The position numbers and the translations under genes were made by a program. This document shows, piece by piece, positions 28,056 to 37,300 of a stretch of DNA of 64,000 bases (position 1 is the first letter of the stretch; the number at the start of each line of letters is the position of its first letter). Below the pieces are notes generated by a model. That model was not told the origin of the DNA and did not search any database. It worked only from the letters and a program-made list of their open reading frames with translations. The stretch is from Mycetohabitans endofungorum (GTDB taxonomy: Bacteria; Pseudomonadota; Gammaproteobacteria; Burkholderiales; Burkholderiaceae). Where the stretch lies: contig NZ_PRDW01000012.1 of NCBI RefSeq assembly GCF_002927045.1, forward strand, positions 42,440-106,439, in the 5' to 3' direction.

Positions 28056-28122
28056 GGTGTAGTCTTCTTGTGCGATGTTGTGAGTGGGTCATGCATATTG
28101 TCGAACGGACGTTCACGCCCTG

Positions 28123-28140
28123 TATTGACGTGAGTCAATA
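28123..28140. promoter_or_regulatory. FNR/ANR-type box upstream of ompW
   Basis: TATTGAC-GTGA-GTCAATA has perfect 7-base arms and contains TTGAC-N4-GTCAA, the core form of CRP/FNR-family sites. It is 68-85 bases upstream of the ompW start codon. OmpW is oxygen-regulated through FNR in enterobacteria, so anaerobic control is a reasonable inference. Confidence 0.65.
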
Positions 28141-28223
28141 CCCATGCTCGCGCCGGGTAAGATCCGAGCGACGCGCTCGTCGTACAATGGCACGCCACGC
28201 CCACGCCGGCGCGATGACCGTGC

Positions 28224-29117
28224 TCAGTTTTTTTCTGTGATTGCCGCCACGAATGCCTGGACGAGTGCGGATGCATTGCTCCGATACAGCATCGCAACGA
28301 CAGTGGTATTGCCGGTGCCGGCCAGCCGAATGAAGCGCACGCCTGCTGGCGCGATTAAGCGCATGCTTTCTGCGACCAGTGATACGCCGAAACCCGCTTC
28401 GATCAGACTCAGTTGCGTCGTCTTGCGTGATGTCACGCGAGCCGAACGCGGAAAGTAGCCGTTTTTCATGCACAATTCTGCGACACGAAAACTCAGCCCT
28501 CCTCGTTCATGATGCGGCAGTGACACGAACGGCTCCTCGCGTAGCTCGGCAATCGAGACTGCTTCGCGTACCGCAAGCGGATGCGTGGCGCCGACGGCGA
28601 GCATCAGTGGCTCAGAATAAAGCTCGTCAGCACGCACACCGGGAAATTCCAGATGAACAGGCAGTCGTACAAAGCCGACATCGTTCACGCCTTGCTCGAT
28701 ACTCGCCATCTGTTCTTCTGACGGCATTTGGGACACCTGCGCTGAAACGTGCTCGTTGGCGTCAAGATAGCGTCGAACGCGTTCTAGTAAGGGTCCAGCG
28801 AATGGCACCGAGCTTGAATGGACCAGGCGGATTATGCCTTGCTCGCCACGATTCGCATGACGCGTCTGTACAAGCGTTTCATTGAGGTTGAACAGTACAC
28901 GCTTTGCGCCATCATACAGCGCCTTCCCAGCCCGGGTCAGCTCGATCCGACGCGCACCGCGCACGAGTAGCTGCACTTGTGCCGTTGCCTCTAGTTCCTT
29001 GATCTGCCTGCTCAATGCGGATTGCGCGATGAAAAGCCGCTCGGCGGCAAGACTGTAGCTGCCCGCCTCGACGATTTCCACAAAGTAACGCAGTTGCCGT
29101 AGCGACATCATTTTCAT
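28224..29117 (-). CDS. LysR-family regulator facing the oxidative gene cluster
   Basis: 297 residues. HTH in LRQLRYFVEIVEAGSYSLAA and AQSALSRQIKELEATAQVQL; effector domain with VGFVRLPVHLEF and SLPHHERGGLSFR, typical of aromatic-catabolism LysR proteins (CatM/BenM-like side). Divergent from the TauE/SafE gene at 29313 and so the natural candidate regulator of the 29.3-37.9 kb run. The AT-rich 195-bp gap between them would hold its site. Confidence 0.92.
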   Translation of the reverse strand: MKMMSLRQLRYFVEIVEAGSYSLAAERLFIAQSALSRQIKELEATAQVQLLVRGARRIELTRAGKALYDGAKRVLFNLNETLVQTRHANRGEQGIIRLVHSSSVPFAGPLLERVRRYLDANEHVSAQVSQMPSEEQMASIEQGVNDVGFVRLPVHLEFPGVRADELYSEPLMLAVGATHPLAVREAVSIAELREEPFVSLPHHERGGLSFRVAELCMKNGYFPRSARVTSRKTTQLSLIEAGFGVSLVAESMRLIAPAGVRFIRLAGTGNTTVVAMLYRSNASALVQAFVAAITEKN

Positions 29118-29312
29118 GCCTTATTGAGATAGCACGTTGCCAAAATGATATTGGTTGGCCAAAAATTAGCGCGATATATTGCCTGCGGATTTGGCGGTTA
29201 GGTTAAATAATTGGGCTGATAAATAAGGGTCATAACATGTTCCGTAATGGCTTTCCCTACTCCGAGTGATCGATGCGGAACACCGAAATAGCAATAAATC
29301 AAGGGGCCACAA

Positions 29313-30068
29313 TTGATATTCGATCTGACTGTAACGCATTTGTTCATCGTATGGTTAGGGATCGCATTAGCGTATGTCGTGTTCGGCATGACTGGGTTTG
29401 GCACTGCGCTGGTGGCTAGTCCGCTGTTGGCCCAGTTCATACCGGTATCGCATATTGTCCCGCTGCTCGCATTGCTGGATTTTTGTGCGGCCACCACGAA
29501 TGTGGTGCGAGACGGCAGAAAAGCCGAGCACGGCGAATTGAAGCGACTGGTTCCTTTGATGGTTGCCGGCAGCGGAATCGGTGCGGTGATCTTGTTGGTG
29601 ACGAAACCGGATCTGCTGTTGCTGCTGCTTGGGACTTTTGTGATCGGTTACGCAGCATACTCGTTAAGTGGCTATCGGCCAATGACACAATTGAGTTCAT
29701 GGTCGTCGGTGCCTTTCGGCCTCGTTGGTGGCATCTTTAGCGCGTTATTTGGCAGTGGCGGTTTTATTTATGCGATTTATCTGCAGGGACGGCTTGAAAA
29801 CAAGGAGCATATCCGCATCACGCAAACCACGTTGATTGGATTGTCGACGCTTACCAGGCTGGTGATGTTCCTGGTGGCCGGCGTCTACGCCAACCGCAGT
29901 CTGCTGCTGCTCGCGGTGCTGCTCGCGCCAGGCATGCTGGCCGGCGTGTGGATAGGACGCCGCATTACGCTGAAGCTCTCGCGTGAGCAGTTCGTCAAGC
30001 TGGTGAATAGCGTCATCCTCGTATCCGGCGTGTTTTTGTTGGTGCGGTATTTTTCGTCAATTTCATAG
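29313..30068 (+). CDS. TauE/SafE-family membrane transporter
   Basis: 251 residues, about eight hydrophobic helices. Opening helix VTHLFIVWLGIALAYVVFGM then TGFGTALVASPLLAQFIPVS, and the mid-protein GGIFSALFGSGGFIYAIYLQ carry the paired glycine motifs of the TauE/SafE (anion, sulfonate or sulfite-type) family. TTG 29313 is the only reasonable start. First gene of the plus-strand run; probably imports or exports an anionic substrate or product. Confidence 0.85.
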   Translation: MIFDLTVTHLFIVWLGIALAYVVFGMTGFGTALVASPLLAQFIPVSHIVPLLALLDFCAATTNVVRDGRKAEHGELKRLVPLMVAGSGIGAVILLVTKPDLLLLLLGTFVIGYAAYSLSGYRPMTQLSSWSSVPFGLVGGIFSALFGSGGFIYAIYLQGRLENKEHIRITQTTLIGLSTLTRLVMFLVAGVYANRSLLLLAVLLAPGMLAGVWIGRRITLKLSREQFVKLVNSVILVSGVFLLVRYFSSIS

Positions 30069-30145
30069 GTCATACCCGGTAGGATCGGGCGGTTCCATGG
30101 CGCTGTAGGCAGTCGCGGTTAGATTCAACGTTACCAGGAGTATCC

Positions 30146-31708
30146 ATGACTCAAAGCACATCCGCAGCATTGAAGCTGGAAGCTGCTGAGAAGGACGAAA
30201 TGTTGACGGCTGACGAGTATCTCGCCAGTCTCGACGACGGCCGTGAAGTGTTCATCTATGGTGAAAAAATTCGATCCGTCACGCAGCACGTGGCATTTCG
30301 CAACAGTGCGAGATCCATCGCTCGGTTGTACGATGCGCTGCATGCACCGGCGTCCCGAGACACCATGACGACACTGGATCCGTCCGGTTATCGCACGCAT
30401 CGCTATTTCACCCCAGCGCGTTCGGCCGACGACTTGCTGCGGGCCCGCGCCGCAATCGCCCACTGGTCGCGGCTATCGTACGGCTTCATGGGGCGTACGC
30501 CCGACTACAAGGCGGGTTTTACCGCAACGTTGCTGTCCGATCCTGACTTCTATGATCCGTTCCGCGACAATGCGATCCGCTGGTATCACGAGACGGCGCG
30601 CAAGGTGCTGTTCATGAATCATGTCCTGGTGAATCCACCGGTGGGCCGGGCCAAGGCGATTGACAGCATGCGTGACATCTATCTACATGTGGAGAAGGAG
30701 CGTGACGACGGTATTGTCGTGCGCGGCGCCAAGATGGTGGCGACCAGCGCGGCGATATCGAATGCTACGTTCGTGGCACAAAACAGTGCAACGCAGTACC
30801 AGCAGGGTCGGGAGGAGGATTTTGCGCTGTGCTTTATCTTGCCGATGAGCACGCCAAACTTGAAGATTATTTGTCGGCGCTCATACGAAGCGTCTTCGTT
30901 GAGTCCGTTTGACAATCCATTGTCCAGCCGTTTTGACGAGAATGATTCGGTGCTGATTTTTGATGGTGTGTTCGTGCCATGGGAAAATGTGTTGATCTAC
31001 CGGAACATACCGAAGGCGCGCAGTTTCTATTCGGCCTCGGGATTCCTGAATCGTTATCCGTTGCAATCCGGCACGCGGCTCGCGGTCAAATTGGATTTCC
31101 TATGCGGCGCGTTGATTAAGCTGCTCGAATCGAACGGCAGCTACGAATTCAGGGGAGTGCGTACGAAGGTGGCCGATGTGGTCGGCTGGCGCAACGCGAT
31201 GTGGGCGATGACCGAAGCGATGTGCATTGCGCCGGAAAAGCGCAGCGACGGCTCTGTCGTACCGCGGCTCGAAGTGGCGGCGACAGTGCGGCACTTCGGC
31301 GCGCAGGTGATGACCCACATCAAGCCGATTTTCGACACGATCCTCGGTGGCTCGCTGATCATGCAGGTGGCCAGCTTCGCGGACATGCGCAATCCAGAAC
31401 TGCGTGGACTCATCGATACGTACTATCAAGGCACCGATTCGAGCGCACAGGAGCGGCTCAAGCTTGTGAAGTTGCTGTGGGACGCGATCGGTAGCGAGTT
31501 TGGCGGCCGGCACGAGCTGTACGAGTACAACTATGCGGGTAACCATGAGCAGGTACGGCTGGACATGCTGAACCATTCCACCGCATGTGGCGCGATCGAC
31601 CAATGCAAGTCGATCGTCGAGCAGTGTCTTGCCGATTACGACATCGATGGCTGGCGCAATCCGTCATGGCAGTTTGACGGCCAGCGTGAAGCCTACCCGT
31701 TTGCGTGA
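30146..31708 (+). CDS. HpaB-family FADH2-dependent monooxygenase
   Basis: 520 residues, full length for the 4-hydroxyphenylacetate 3-hydroxylase large-subunit family. THRYFTPARSADDLLRARAA and SYGFMGRTPDYKAGF are typical. Family members hydroxylate phenols or other aromatics using reduced FAD made by a separate HpaC-type reductase. No HpaC homologue is adjacent; the PaiB-like FMN protein downstream might serve. AGGAG precedes ATG 30146. Substrate unknown. Confidence 0.9.
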   Translation: MTQSTSAALKLEAAEKDEMLTADEYLASLDDGREVFIYGEKIRSVTQHVAFRNSARSIARLYDALHAPASRDTMTTLDPSGYRTHRYFTPARSADDLLRARAAIAHWSRLSYGFMGRTPDYKAGFTATLLSDPDFYDPFRDNAIRWYHETARKVLFMNHVLVNPPVGRAKAIDSMRDIYLHVEKERDDGIVVRGAKMVATSAAISNATFVAQNSATQYQQGREEDFALCFILPMSTPNLKIICRRSYEASSLSPFDNPLSSRFDENDSVLIFDGVFVPWENVLIYRNIPKARSFYSASGFLNRYPLQSGTRLAVKLDFLCGALIKLLESNGSYEFRGVRTKVADVVGWRNAMWAMTEAMCIAPEKRSDGSVVPRLEVAATVRHFGAQVMTHIKPIFDTILGGSLIMQVASFADMRNPELRGLIDTYYQGTDSSAQERLKLVKLLWDAIGSEFGGRHELYEYNYAGNHEQVRLDMLNHSTACGAIDQCKSIVEQCLADYDIDGWRNPSWQFDGQREAYPFA

Positions 31709-31719
31709 TGAGGTTAACA

Positions 31720-32796
31720 ATGATCTATTCTGGGAAGTGGGACCGGGATGCGCTCGACTACCGGGCGCTGCGCGACCAATGGCACGTGGTCGCCCACTCA
31801 GACGAGGTGGCACGCGATATGCCGCTCGCTGTGCGCTTGTTGGGCGAGGACTTGGTGCTGTGGCGGGACCATGCCGGCATCAACGCGTGGCTCGATTATT
31901 GCGGTCATCGTGGCGCGCGGCTTTCGCTGGGCTGTGTGCGCGATGGGGAAATTGAGTGCCCTTATCATGGATGGCGTTATGCGTCGTCGGGACAATGCAC
32001 GAAGGTGCCGGCGCATCCGGACCAAACGCCGCCCGCGCAGCGGCTTGTTCGCGTGTACCGTGTAACCGAACGCTACGGGCTAGTCTGGGTCTGTGTCGGA
32101 CAACCGGCAGCCGACGTGCCGCCGTTCCCCGAATGGGATGACGCGAGCTTCCGCAAGGTGTATGCGGGACCTTACCGCTATCGGGCAAACGCATTGCGCT
32201 CAGTGGAAAATTTCCTCGATGCTTCGCATTTTCCATTCGTGCACGCGAATCTGAACGGCGATCCAAATTGTCCCGATAAAATTGAGGGCTACGAAGTTAA
32301 AATGACGGAAAACGGCCTCGAAACATCGGAAATCGAGGTATTTCAGCCGTATGGCGATCACCGTGGGATCCCGGTTACCGCTCGCTATATCTATCACGCT
32401 TTTCGGCCCACGACTGCCTATTTCTCGAAGAAGACCGGCGTTACTGAACGCTTTTGCACGTTTTTGAACGCGACGCCCGTTGACGAGGACGAGTGCGTGA
32501 TACAGCTTATTGTGGCGATTAACTTCGGTGAAGACTTGAGCGACGCACAAATCCTCCAGCGCCAGGACCGGGTGTTTGAACAAGATCGCCACATCGTCGA
32601 ATCGCAGCGTCCCTATCGGCTACCACTGGACTTGCGCGAAGAGATGCATGTGCGCAGCGACCGCCTTGCGGTGGAGTATCGACGCTGGTTGCGTGCGCTG
32701 GGTGAGGCCGCAACAGCGGACTGCGGTGTGCGCCAATCTGCTGGCGTGCAGCAGCATACCAGGAGTGAGCATTCAAAGGAGTCGTATCATGCATAA
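31720..32796 (+). CDS. Rieske non-heme iron oxygenase, oxygenase component
   Basis: 358 residues. Rieske cluster ligands Cys61/His63 and Cys80/His83 lie in YCGHRGARLSLGC and ECPYHGW; the catalytic iron site N-F-L-D-A-S-H-F-P-F-V-H supplies His170 and His175 with bridging Asp167. Resembles the vanillate demethylase/choline-type single-component group. ATG 31720 has GAGG six bases before it; GTG 31705 or ATG 31708, overlapping the HpaB stop, are alternatives. No reductase or ferredoxin gene is nearby. Rieske enzymes can hydroxylate, demethylate or oxidise amines to nitro groups. Confidence 0.92.
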   Translation: MIYSGKWDRDALDYRALRDQWHVVAHSDEVARDMPLAVRLLGEDLVLWRDHAGINAWLDYCGHRGARLSLGCVRDGEIECPYHGWRYASSGQCTKVPAHPDQTPPAQRLVRVYRVTERYGLVWVCVGQPAADVPPFPEWDDASFRKVYAGPYRYRANALRSVENFLDASHFPFVHANLNGDPNCPDKIEGYEVKMTENGLETSEIEVFQPYGDHRGIPVTARYIYHAFRPTTAYFSKKTGVTERFCTFLNATPVDEDECVIQLIVAINFGEDLSDAQILQRQDRVFEQDRHIVESQRPYRLPLDLREEMHVRSDRLAVEYRRWLRALGEAATADCGVRQSAGVQQHTRSEHSKESYHA

Positions 32797-34195
32797 GCAG
32801 ACGCTGGACGCATTGTCCATGCTCGAGCATTGTGAGTCCAATGCCCGTACGTATGCGCGCTCGATAACTCGCGTCCTCACGCGAGCAGAGCTTGCGACAG
32901 TCTACGATAGTGAGGGCCGTCAATATTTGGACTGCCTCGCGTGCGCCGGCGCGCTGCCGTTGGGTCACAATCACCCTTACGTCATGGAGCGGGTCAGCCA
33001 GTTTCTCGCATCGGGTCACATCCTGCAGGCACTGGACATTGCGACGCCGGCGAAGATCGAATTTGTCGAAGCGTTATATCGCGTATTGCCGCCGCAGTTT
33101 GCCAACGACGCCAAGCTTCAGTTTTGTGGGCCGACCGGCTCGGACGCGGTCGAGGCGGCGATCAAGCTATTCAAGACGGTCACGGGCCGGCGGTCGGTAC
33201 TGGCGTTTCATGGCGCGTATCACGGCATGACGATGGGCGCGTTGAGTTTGATGGGCAACCGGGGACCGAAGGAAAGCGTAGCCGGGGCGATGGCGGAAGT
33301 ACATTTTTTGCCTTATCCGAATGCCTATCGATGCCCGTTCGGCGTTGGCGGTGCACAAAGCGATACGTTGTCGTTGGCGTATATCCGCCATCTTCTTGAG
33401 GATCCGGAGAGCGGCATCACGAAGCCAGCGCTGATCCTGCTGGAAGCGGTGCAGGGCGAGGGCGGCTGCATTCCGGCCAGTGCCGACTGGTTGACCGGAT
33501 TGTCCGAGCTGGCGCTGCGTCATCAGATTCCGCTTGTCATCGATGAGGTGCAGACCGGCTTCGGTCGTACCGGCACGATGTTCGCGCATGAGGTGGCTGG
33601 CATCATACCCGACGCGATCGTCATGTCTAAGGCAGTGGGCGGCGGTTTTCCACTGTCCGTGCTCGCCTATCGGCGCTGCTACGACGGTTGGCGACCCGGT
33701 GCCCATGCGGGGACGTTTCGCGGCAACCAGATCGCACTGGTCGCGGGTGCAGCCACACTCGAATTTCTACGCTCGCACGGCATCGCGCAGCAGGCAGCTG
33801 AGCGCGGGGCCAGGCTGCGCTCCGGCCTTGAATCGTTGCAACGGCGCTACGCGTGTATCGGCGACGTGCGTGGCCGAAGCCTGATGCTCGGCGTCGAGAT
33901 CGTTGATCCGCACGGTCCGCCGGATGCGCGTGGATTGCCGCCAGCGGACGGTGAACTGGCGCGGCGCATCAAGCATGCTTGCCTGGACGAAGGCTTGATC
34001 ATTGAGACGGGAGGACGTCACGGTGCGGTGCTGCGGCTGCTGCCGCCGCTGGTCATTACAGAGGCTGAAACGGACGAAATACTCGCTCGTCTCGAACGAG
34101 CGTTGTCGACGGTGGCCAGCGCGGTGGATGCGCCGTTGCTTACCCCCGCCGGTATCGGCCGCAACGCTCACATTTCTGTATCGGAGACCTTATGA
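32789..34195 (+). CDS. Class III PLP aminotransferase, diaminobutyrate-oxoglutarate type
   Basis: 468 residues. PLP Lys281 in MSKAVGGGFPLS, Asp252 in IDEVQTGFGRTG, and FHGAYHGMTMGALSLMGN are the class III hallmarks; the sequence follows 2,4-diaminobutyrate transaminases (EctB/RhbA/PvdH-like). It could make diaminobutyrate from aspartate semialdehyde for the cluster, since no ectoine or siderophore synthetase is present. AAAGGAG precedes ATG 32789, and the gene overlaps the Rieske gene by 8 bases. Confidence 0.9.
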   Translation: MHKQTLDALSMLEHCESNARTYARSITRVLTRAELATVYDSEGRQYLDCLACAGALPLGHNHPYVMERVSQFLASGHILQALDIATPAKIEFVEALYRVLPPQFANDAKLQFCGPTGSDAVEAAIKLFKTVTGRRSVLAFHGAYHGMTMGALSLMGNRGPKESVAGAMAEVHFLPYPNAYRCPFGVGGAQSDTLSLAYIRHLLEDPESGITKPALILLEAVQGEGGCIPASADWLTGLSELALRHQIPLVIDEVQTGFGRTGTMFAHEVAGIIPDAIVMSKAVGGGFPLSVLAYRRCYDGWRPGAHAGTFRGNQIALVAGAATLEFLRSHGIAQQAAERGARLRSGLESLQRRYACIGDVRGRSLMLGVEIVDPHGPPDARGLPPADGELARRIKHACLDEGLIIETGGRHGAVLRLLPPLVITEAETDEILARLERALSTVASAVDAPLLTPAGIGRNAHISVSETL

Positions 34196-35631
34196 AAGCA
34201 GGACACGACGCCGCCACGGCGCTTGAACCTTGCGTTCACGATGTGATTGGAATCGGCTTTGGTCCCGCCAACATTGCGCTTGCCGTAGCGATCGAGGAGT
34301 TGACCGACGGCCTCGACGTTTTGTTTCTCGAAAAGCGCGATGCGGCGTGCTGGCAGCAGGGCATGCTGCTGGAGGAGTCGGACATCCAAAACCATCCACT
34401 GCGCGATCTGGTCACGCCGCGCAATCCACGCAGTCGCTATTCATTTACCAATTTCCTGTTCGAGAACGGGCGATTATTCGAGCATTTGAATCTCGGGCTA
34501 TCGTTTCCATTGCGGATCGAATATGCGCAGTACGTGCAGTGGGTGGCCGGCTTCTTCGCGCATCAAGTCAATTATGGCGTGGACGTGACGAGCATCGAGC
34601 CGGTCATCGACGCGCTCTCTGGACTGCTGGATGGCTATGTGGTGCGCGATTGCACTGGCCGCACATGGCGGGCTCGCTCGGTCGTCGTCGCGCCAGGGCG
34701 TACGCCGAACGTGCCGATGCAGTTCGCCGGCTTTGACGATCCGCGCATTGTCCACTTAAATGACTATCTTTTTGCGCTGCGACGAGCGTGTGACGGCGGC
34801 CGCAAGCCGCGAATCGCGGTCATTGGCGGTAGCCAGAGCGCAGTTGAGATTTTGCTGCACGCGTACGGTACCGGCTCGTGCGCGTCGGTTGTTGGCATCA
34901 CGCGTAACTTTGCGTTCCGGCAGAAGGACACGAGTCCGTTTTCCGACGAGGTTTATTTTCCTGAATTTGTCAAAACATTCTTTTGTGCGGACCAGGCAAC
35001 GCGCAATCGGTTGCGCGCGGAACTGATGCCGACCAATTATGCTTCGGCGGACAAGGACGTACTCGATGCGCTGTACGTCAAGCGCTACGTGAACCGAATA
35101 TTGGGACGTGACGGTCTGGCGATACGGACCAATACGTACGTCGATGCTGTGACAGTCACAGAAGATGGGATTCGTCTGGCGCTCGTCAACTCGGTGAGCG
35201 GTGAGCATGTGCTCGACTGCTTCGACCTGGTTGTCCTGGCAACGGGCTTTCTTGATATTGGCGACGGTCCGAGGTACGAGCCCTATCCACCGCTGCTGCG
35301 GCAGCTGGCGCCGCTGCTCGATTTGAGCCGCGGGCACCTGGAGGTGTCGTTCGACTACCGCGTGCATTTCTCGTGTGCAGTGGCGCCGGACGCACCGCTG
35401 TATTTAAACGGGTTATGCGAGTCATCACACGGCATGGGGGACTCCGGCTCGTTCAGTCTGCTAGCGTTGCGCTCCGAGGCCATTGCGCGGTCGCTCTACG
35501 CGCAGCTGTCGCGCCCCGCGGCACGCGCCGGCTCGAATGCAGTCGTGTCTTCTGCCACGGCCACTGCGGCCATCCATGATACGGACAAAAATGGAACTTC
35601 TAGCGAATCGACCCGTTTCGTTTCATTATGA
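34192..35631 (+). CDS. L-lysine/L-ornithine N-monooxygenase-like flavoenzyme
   Basis: 479 residues. FAD motif GIGFGPANIALAV (residues 20-32), NADPH motif AVIGGSQSAVEIL, and the C-terminal ATGF-type segment (LVVLATGFLDIG) place it with SidA/PvdA/IucD enzymes, which N-hydroxylate the side-chain amine of ornithine, lysine or a diamine. An ATGA overlap couples it to the aminotransferase, so diaminobutyrate may be its substrate here. No hydroxamate siderophore synthetase is nearby. Confidence 0.92.
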   Translation: MKAGHDAATALEPCVHDVIGIGFGPANIALAVAIEELTDGLDVLFLEKRDAACWQQGMLLEESDIQNHPLRDLVTPRNPRSRYSFTNFLFENGRLFEHLNLGLSFPLRIEYAQYVQWVAGFFAHQVNYGVDVTSIEPVIDALSGLLDGYVVRDCTGRTWRARSVVVAPGRTPNVPMQFAGFDDPRIVHLNDYLFALRRACDGGRKPRIAVIGGSQSAVEILLHAYGTGSCASVVGITRNFAFRQKDTSPFSDEVYFPEFVKTFFCADQATRNRLRAELMPTNYASADKDVLDALYVKRYVNRILGRDGLAIRTNTYVDAVTVTEDGIRLALVNSVSGEHVLDCFDLVVLATGFLDIGDGPRYEPYPPLLRQLAPLLDLSRGHLEVSFDYRVHFSCAVAPDAPLYLNGLCESSHGMGDSGSFSLLALRSEAIARSLYAQLSRPAARAGSNAVVSSATATAAIHDTDKNGTSSESTRFVSL

Positions 35632-36238
35632 TGCGTTCCGCTTTACTGATCCGGAGCGGATCGACGCGATCATCGACAGTTTTCCGCTCGCGTTGATTGT
35701 CAGTACGGACGCGGAGCTATCTCACGCGAGCCATATCCCGCTTTTCCGCGAGCGCCAGTCGCGCAATCTATTCGGTCATGTCGATGCGGCAAACCCTCAG
35801 TTCTGTGGTGTCAAAACGACACGTGCGCGTATTGTGTTCACCGGACCCGATAGTTATATTCCGCCCGAAGCATACGTGACACGGCAACTTCCGACGTGGA
35901 ACTACGTGGCCGTCCATCTGGTGGGCTCTGTGCATGTTGTGACCGACCTGGCGCAGAAGATCGACGTGCTGCGCGAGACGGCGGCCCGCTTGCAGCCCGA
36001 CGATGCGCGATGGCAGTTCGACGCGAATGATGAACGGGTGGCGCGGTTCGCACCGGGCGTGCTCGCGTTGCGCGTGCACGTCGAGCATGAGGAGGCGCGC
36101 ATCAAGCTTTCGCAGGACAAGGGCTTAGAGGACCAGTATGCGGCGCTCGACTGCCTGTTGTCCACGCGCGCGCGTAGTCTGCGGCCGCTGCTGGAGACAT
36201 TTCTGCTGCCATGGGAAGGGGCCGCGCATGCTCGATGA
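35591..36238 (+). CDS. PaiB-like FMN-binding split-barrel protein
   Basis: 215 residues. FPLALIVSTDAELSHASHIP, LFGHVDAANPQ and PTWNYVAVHLVGSVHVV match the PaiB family (FMN-binding, HO-like split barrel), first described as a transcriptional regulator in Bacillus. In this setting a flavin-reductase role for the HpaB enzyme is conceivable because HpaC is also a split-barrel flavoprotein; that is inference. Start uncertain: ATG 35591 or 35576, both inside the previous gene end. Confidence 0.82.
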   Translation: MELLANRPVSFHYDAFRFTDPERIDAIIDSFPLALIVSTDAELSHASHIPLFRERQSRNLFGHVDAANPQFCGVKTTRARIVFTGPDSYIPPEAYVTRQLPTWNYVAVHLVGSVHVVTDLAQKIDVLRETAARLQPDDARWQFDANDERVARFAPGVLALRVHVEHEEARIKLSQDKGLEDQYAALDCLLSTRARSLRPLLETFLLPWEGAAHAR

Positions 36239-37298
36239 CGCGCAGGTCGTAGCCTCGCTTCGCGGCAGCGGAATCGATCCGGACGCAAGCCAGCGTCGGG
36301 CGATCGAAGCGTTATGCATGCTGCTCGTGGCACCGGGTCGGCGCTGGTTGGTTGGGCTGCACCGGTTGCATGGCGTGTATTGTCATGGTCTACCCGGACG
36401 AGGCAAGAGCATGGTCGTCGATGCGGTTTTTCAGCTTGCGCCAGGATCGAAGCGGCGGATTCATTTTCATGAGTTTTTGCGGGACATCAATTGCAGGCTT
36501 GTGAAGGCGCCGCGCAGTAGCGATCGGCTCGCGGACGTCGCGAAGGCTTGGCTGCACGGCGTCGATCTGCTGTGCTTTGATGAATTTCACGTGCATGACA
36601 TCGCTGATGCGTTTCTCATTGGGCGCTTTCTGACGACCGCCATCGCCGAGGGCGTGCGTATCGTGCTCACATCGAACTACGCGCCGGACGATCTGCTGCC
36701 GAACCGGGAATACCATGCGCGTTTCGCACCGACGATCGATATGATTAAGCGTCATTTCACGATCGTGCACTTCGATGGACCGCGCGATTACCGGTTCAGT
36801 GATGGGGATACCGCGCAGCCCCGGTTCTTCTCACCGCTTGCGCTTGCTTGCGAGCCGTTGCGCGCCATTTTTGTCGCTCGGGAAGGCGAAGCTGCGCTGC
36901 AACCTGGCGTTGTGGAGTTGGCTGGTCGGTCGTTGTCGGTGAGCGCCGCGGGTGAGTCAACGGTGTGGGTGGATTTCGACGTGCTTTGCGTGGCGCAGCG
37001 TTCGCATGTCGATTACCTGGCGATGGCTGATCGCTGGCAATGGGTCATCATCGACAACGTCCACGCAACGGCACTGGAAAATCCCGATACATTGCAGCGT
37101 CTGGTGTGGTTGATCGACATCCTGTACGACCGCAAGTGCGGCGTCTGTATCGCATCGGACATTGCGATCAGCGACGCGCTTGATGGTCTCGAAGGTGCGC
37201 ATGATTTATCGAGGACAGTCAGCCGCCTTGCCGAGATGCAGTCTCGTGCCTACGCTTGTTTTACCGAAAATCCACCTATTATTGTTCAGGAAAACTGA
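36228..37298 (+). CDS. AFG1/ZapE-like ATPase within the cluster
   Basis: 356 residues. Walker A GLPGRGKS (54-61), Walker B LLCFDEF (114-120) with HVHDIADAF following, and the sensor-like VLTSNYAPDDLLPN are the AFG1/ZapE signature. ZapE normally stands alone in genomes and acts in division and protein quality control. Here it overlaps the PaiB-like gene by 11 bases, with AAGGGG before ATG 36228, so it is a true operon member, possibly a chaperone or maturation factor for the oxygenases. Confidence 0.85.
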   Translation: MLDDAQVVASLRGSGIDPDASQRRAIEALCMLLVAPGRRWLVGLHRLHGVYCHGLPGRGKSMVVDAVFQLAPGSKRRIHFHEFLRDINCRLVKAPRSSDRLADVAKAWLHGVDLLCFDEFHVHDIADAFLIGRFLTTAIAEGVRIVLTSNYAPDDLLPNREYHARFAPTIDMIKRHFTIVHFDGPRDYRFSDGDTAQPRFFSPLALACEPLRAIFVAREGEAALQPGVVELAGRSLSVSAAGESTVWVDFDVLCVAQRSHVDYLAMADRWQWVIIDNVHATALENPDTLQRLVWLIDILYDRKCGVCIASDIAISDALDGLEGAHDLSRTVSRLAEMQSRAYACFTENPPIIVQEN

Positions 37299-37300
37299 TC

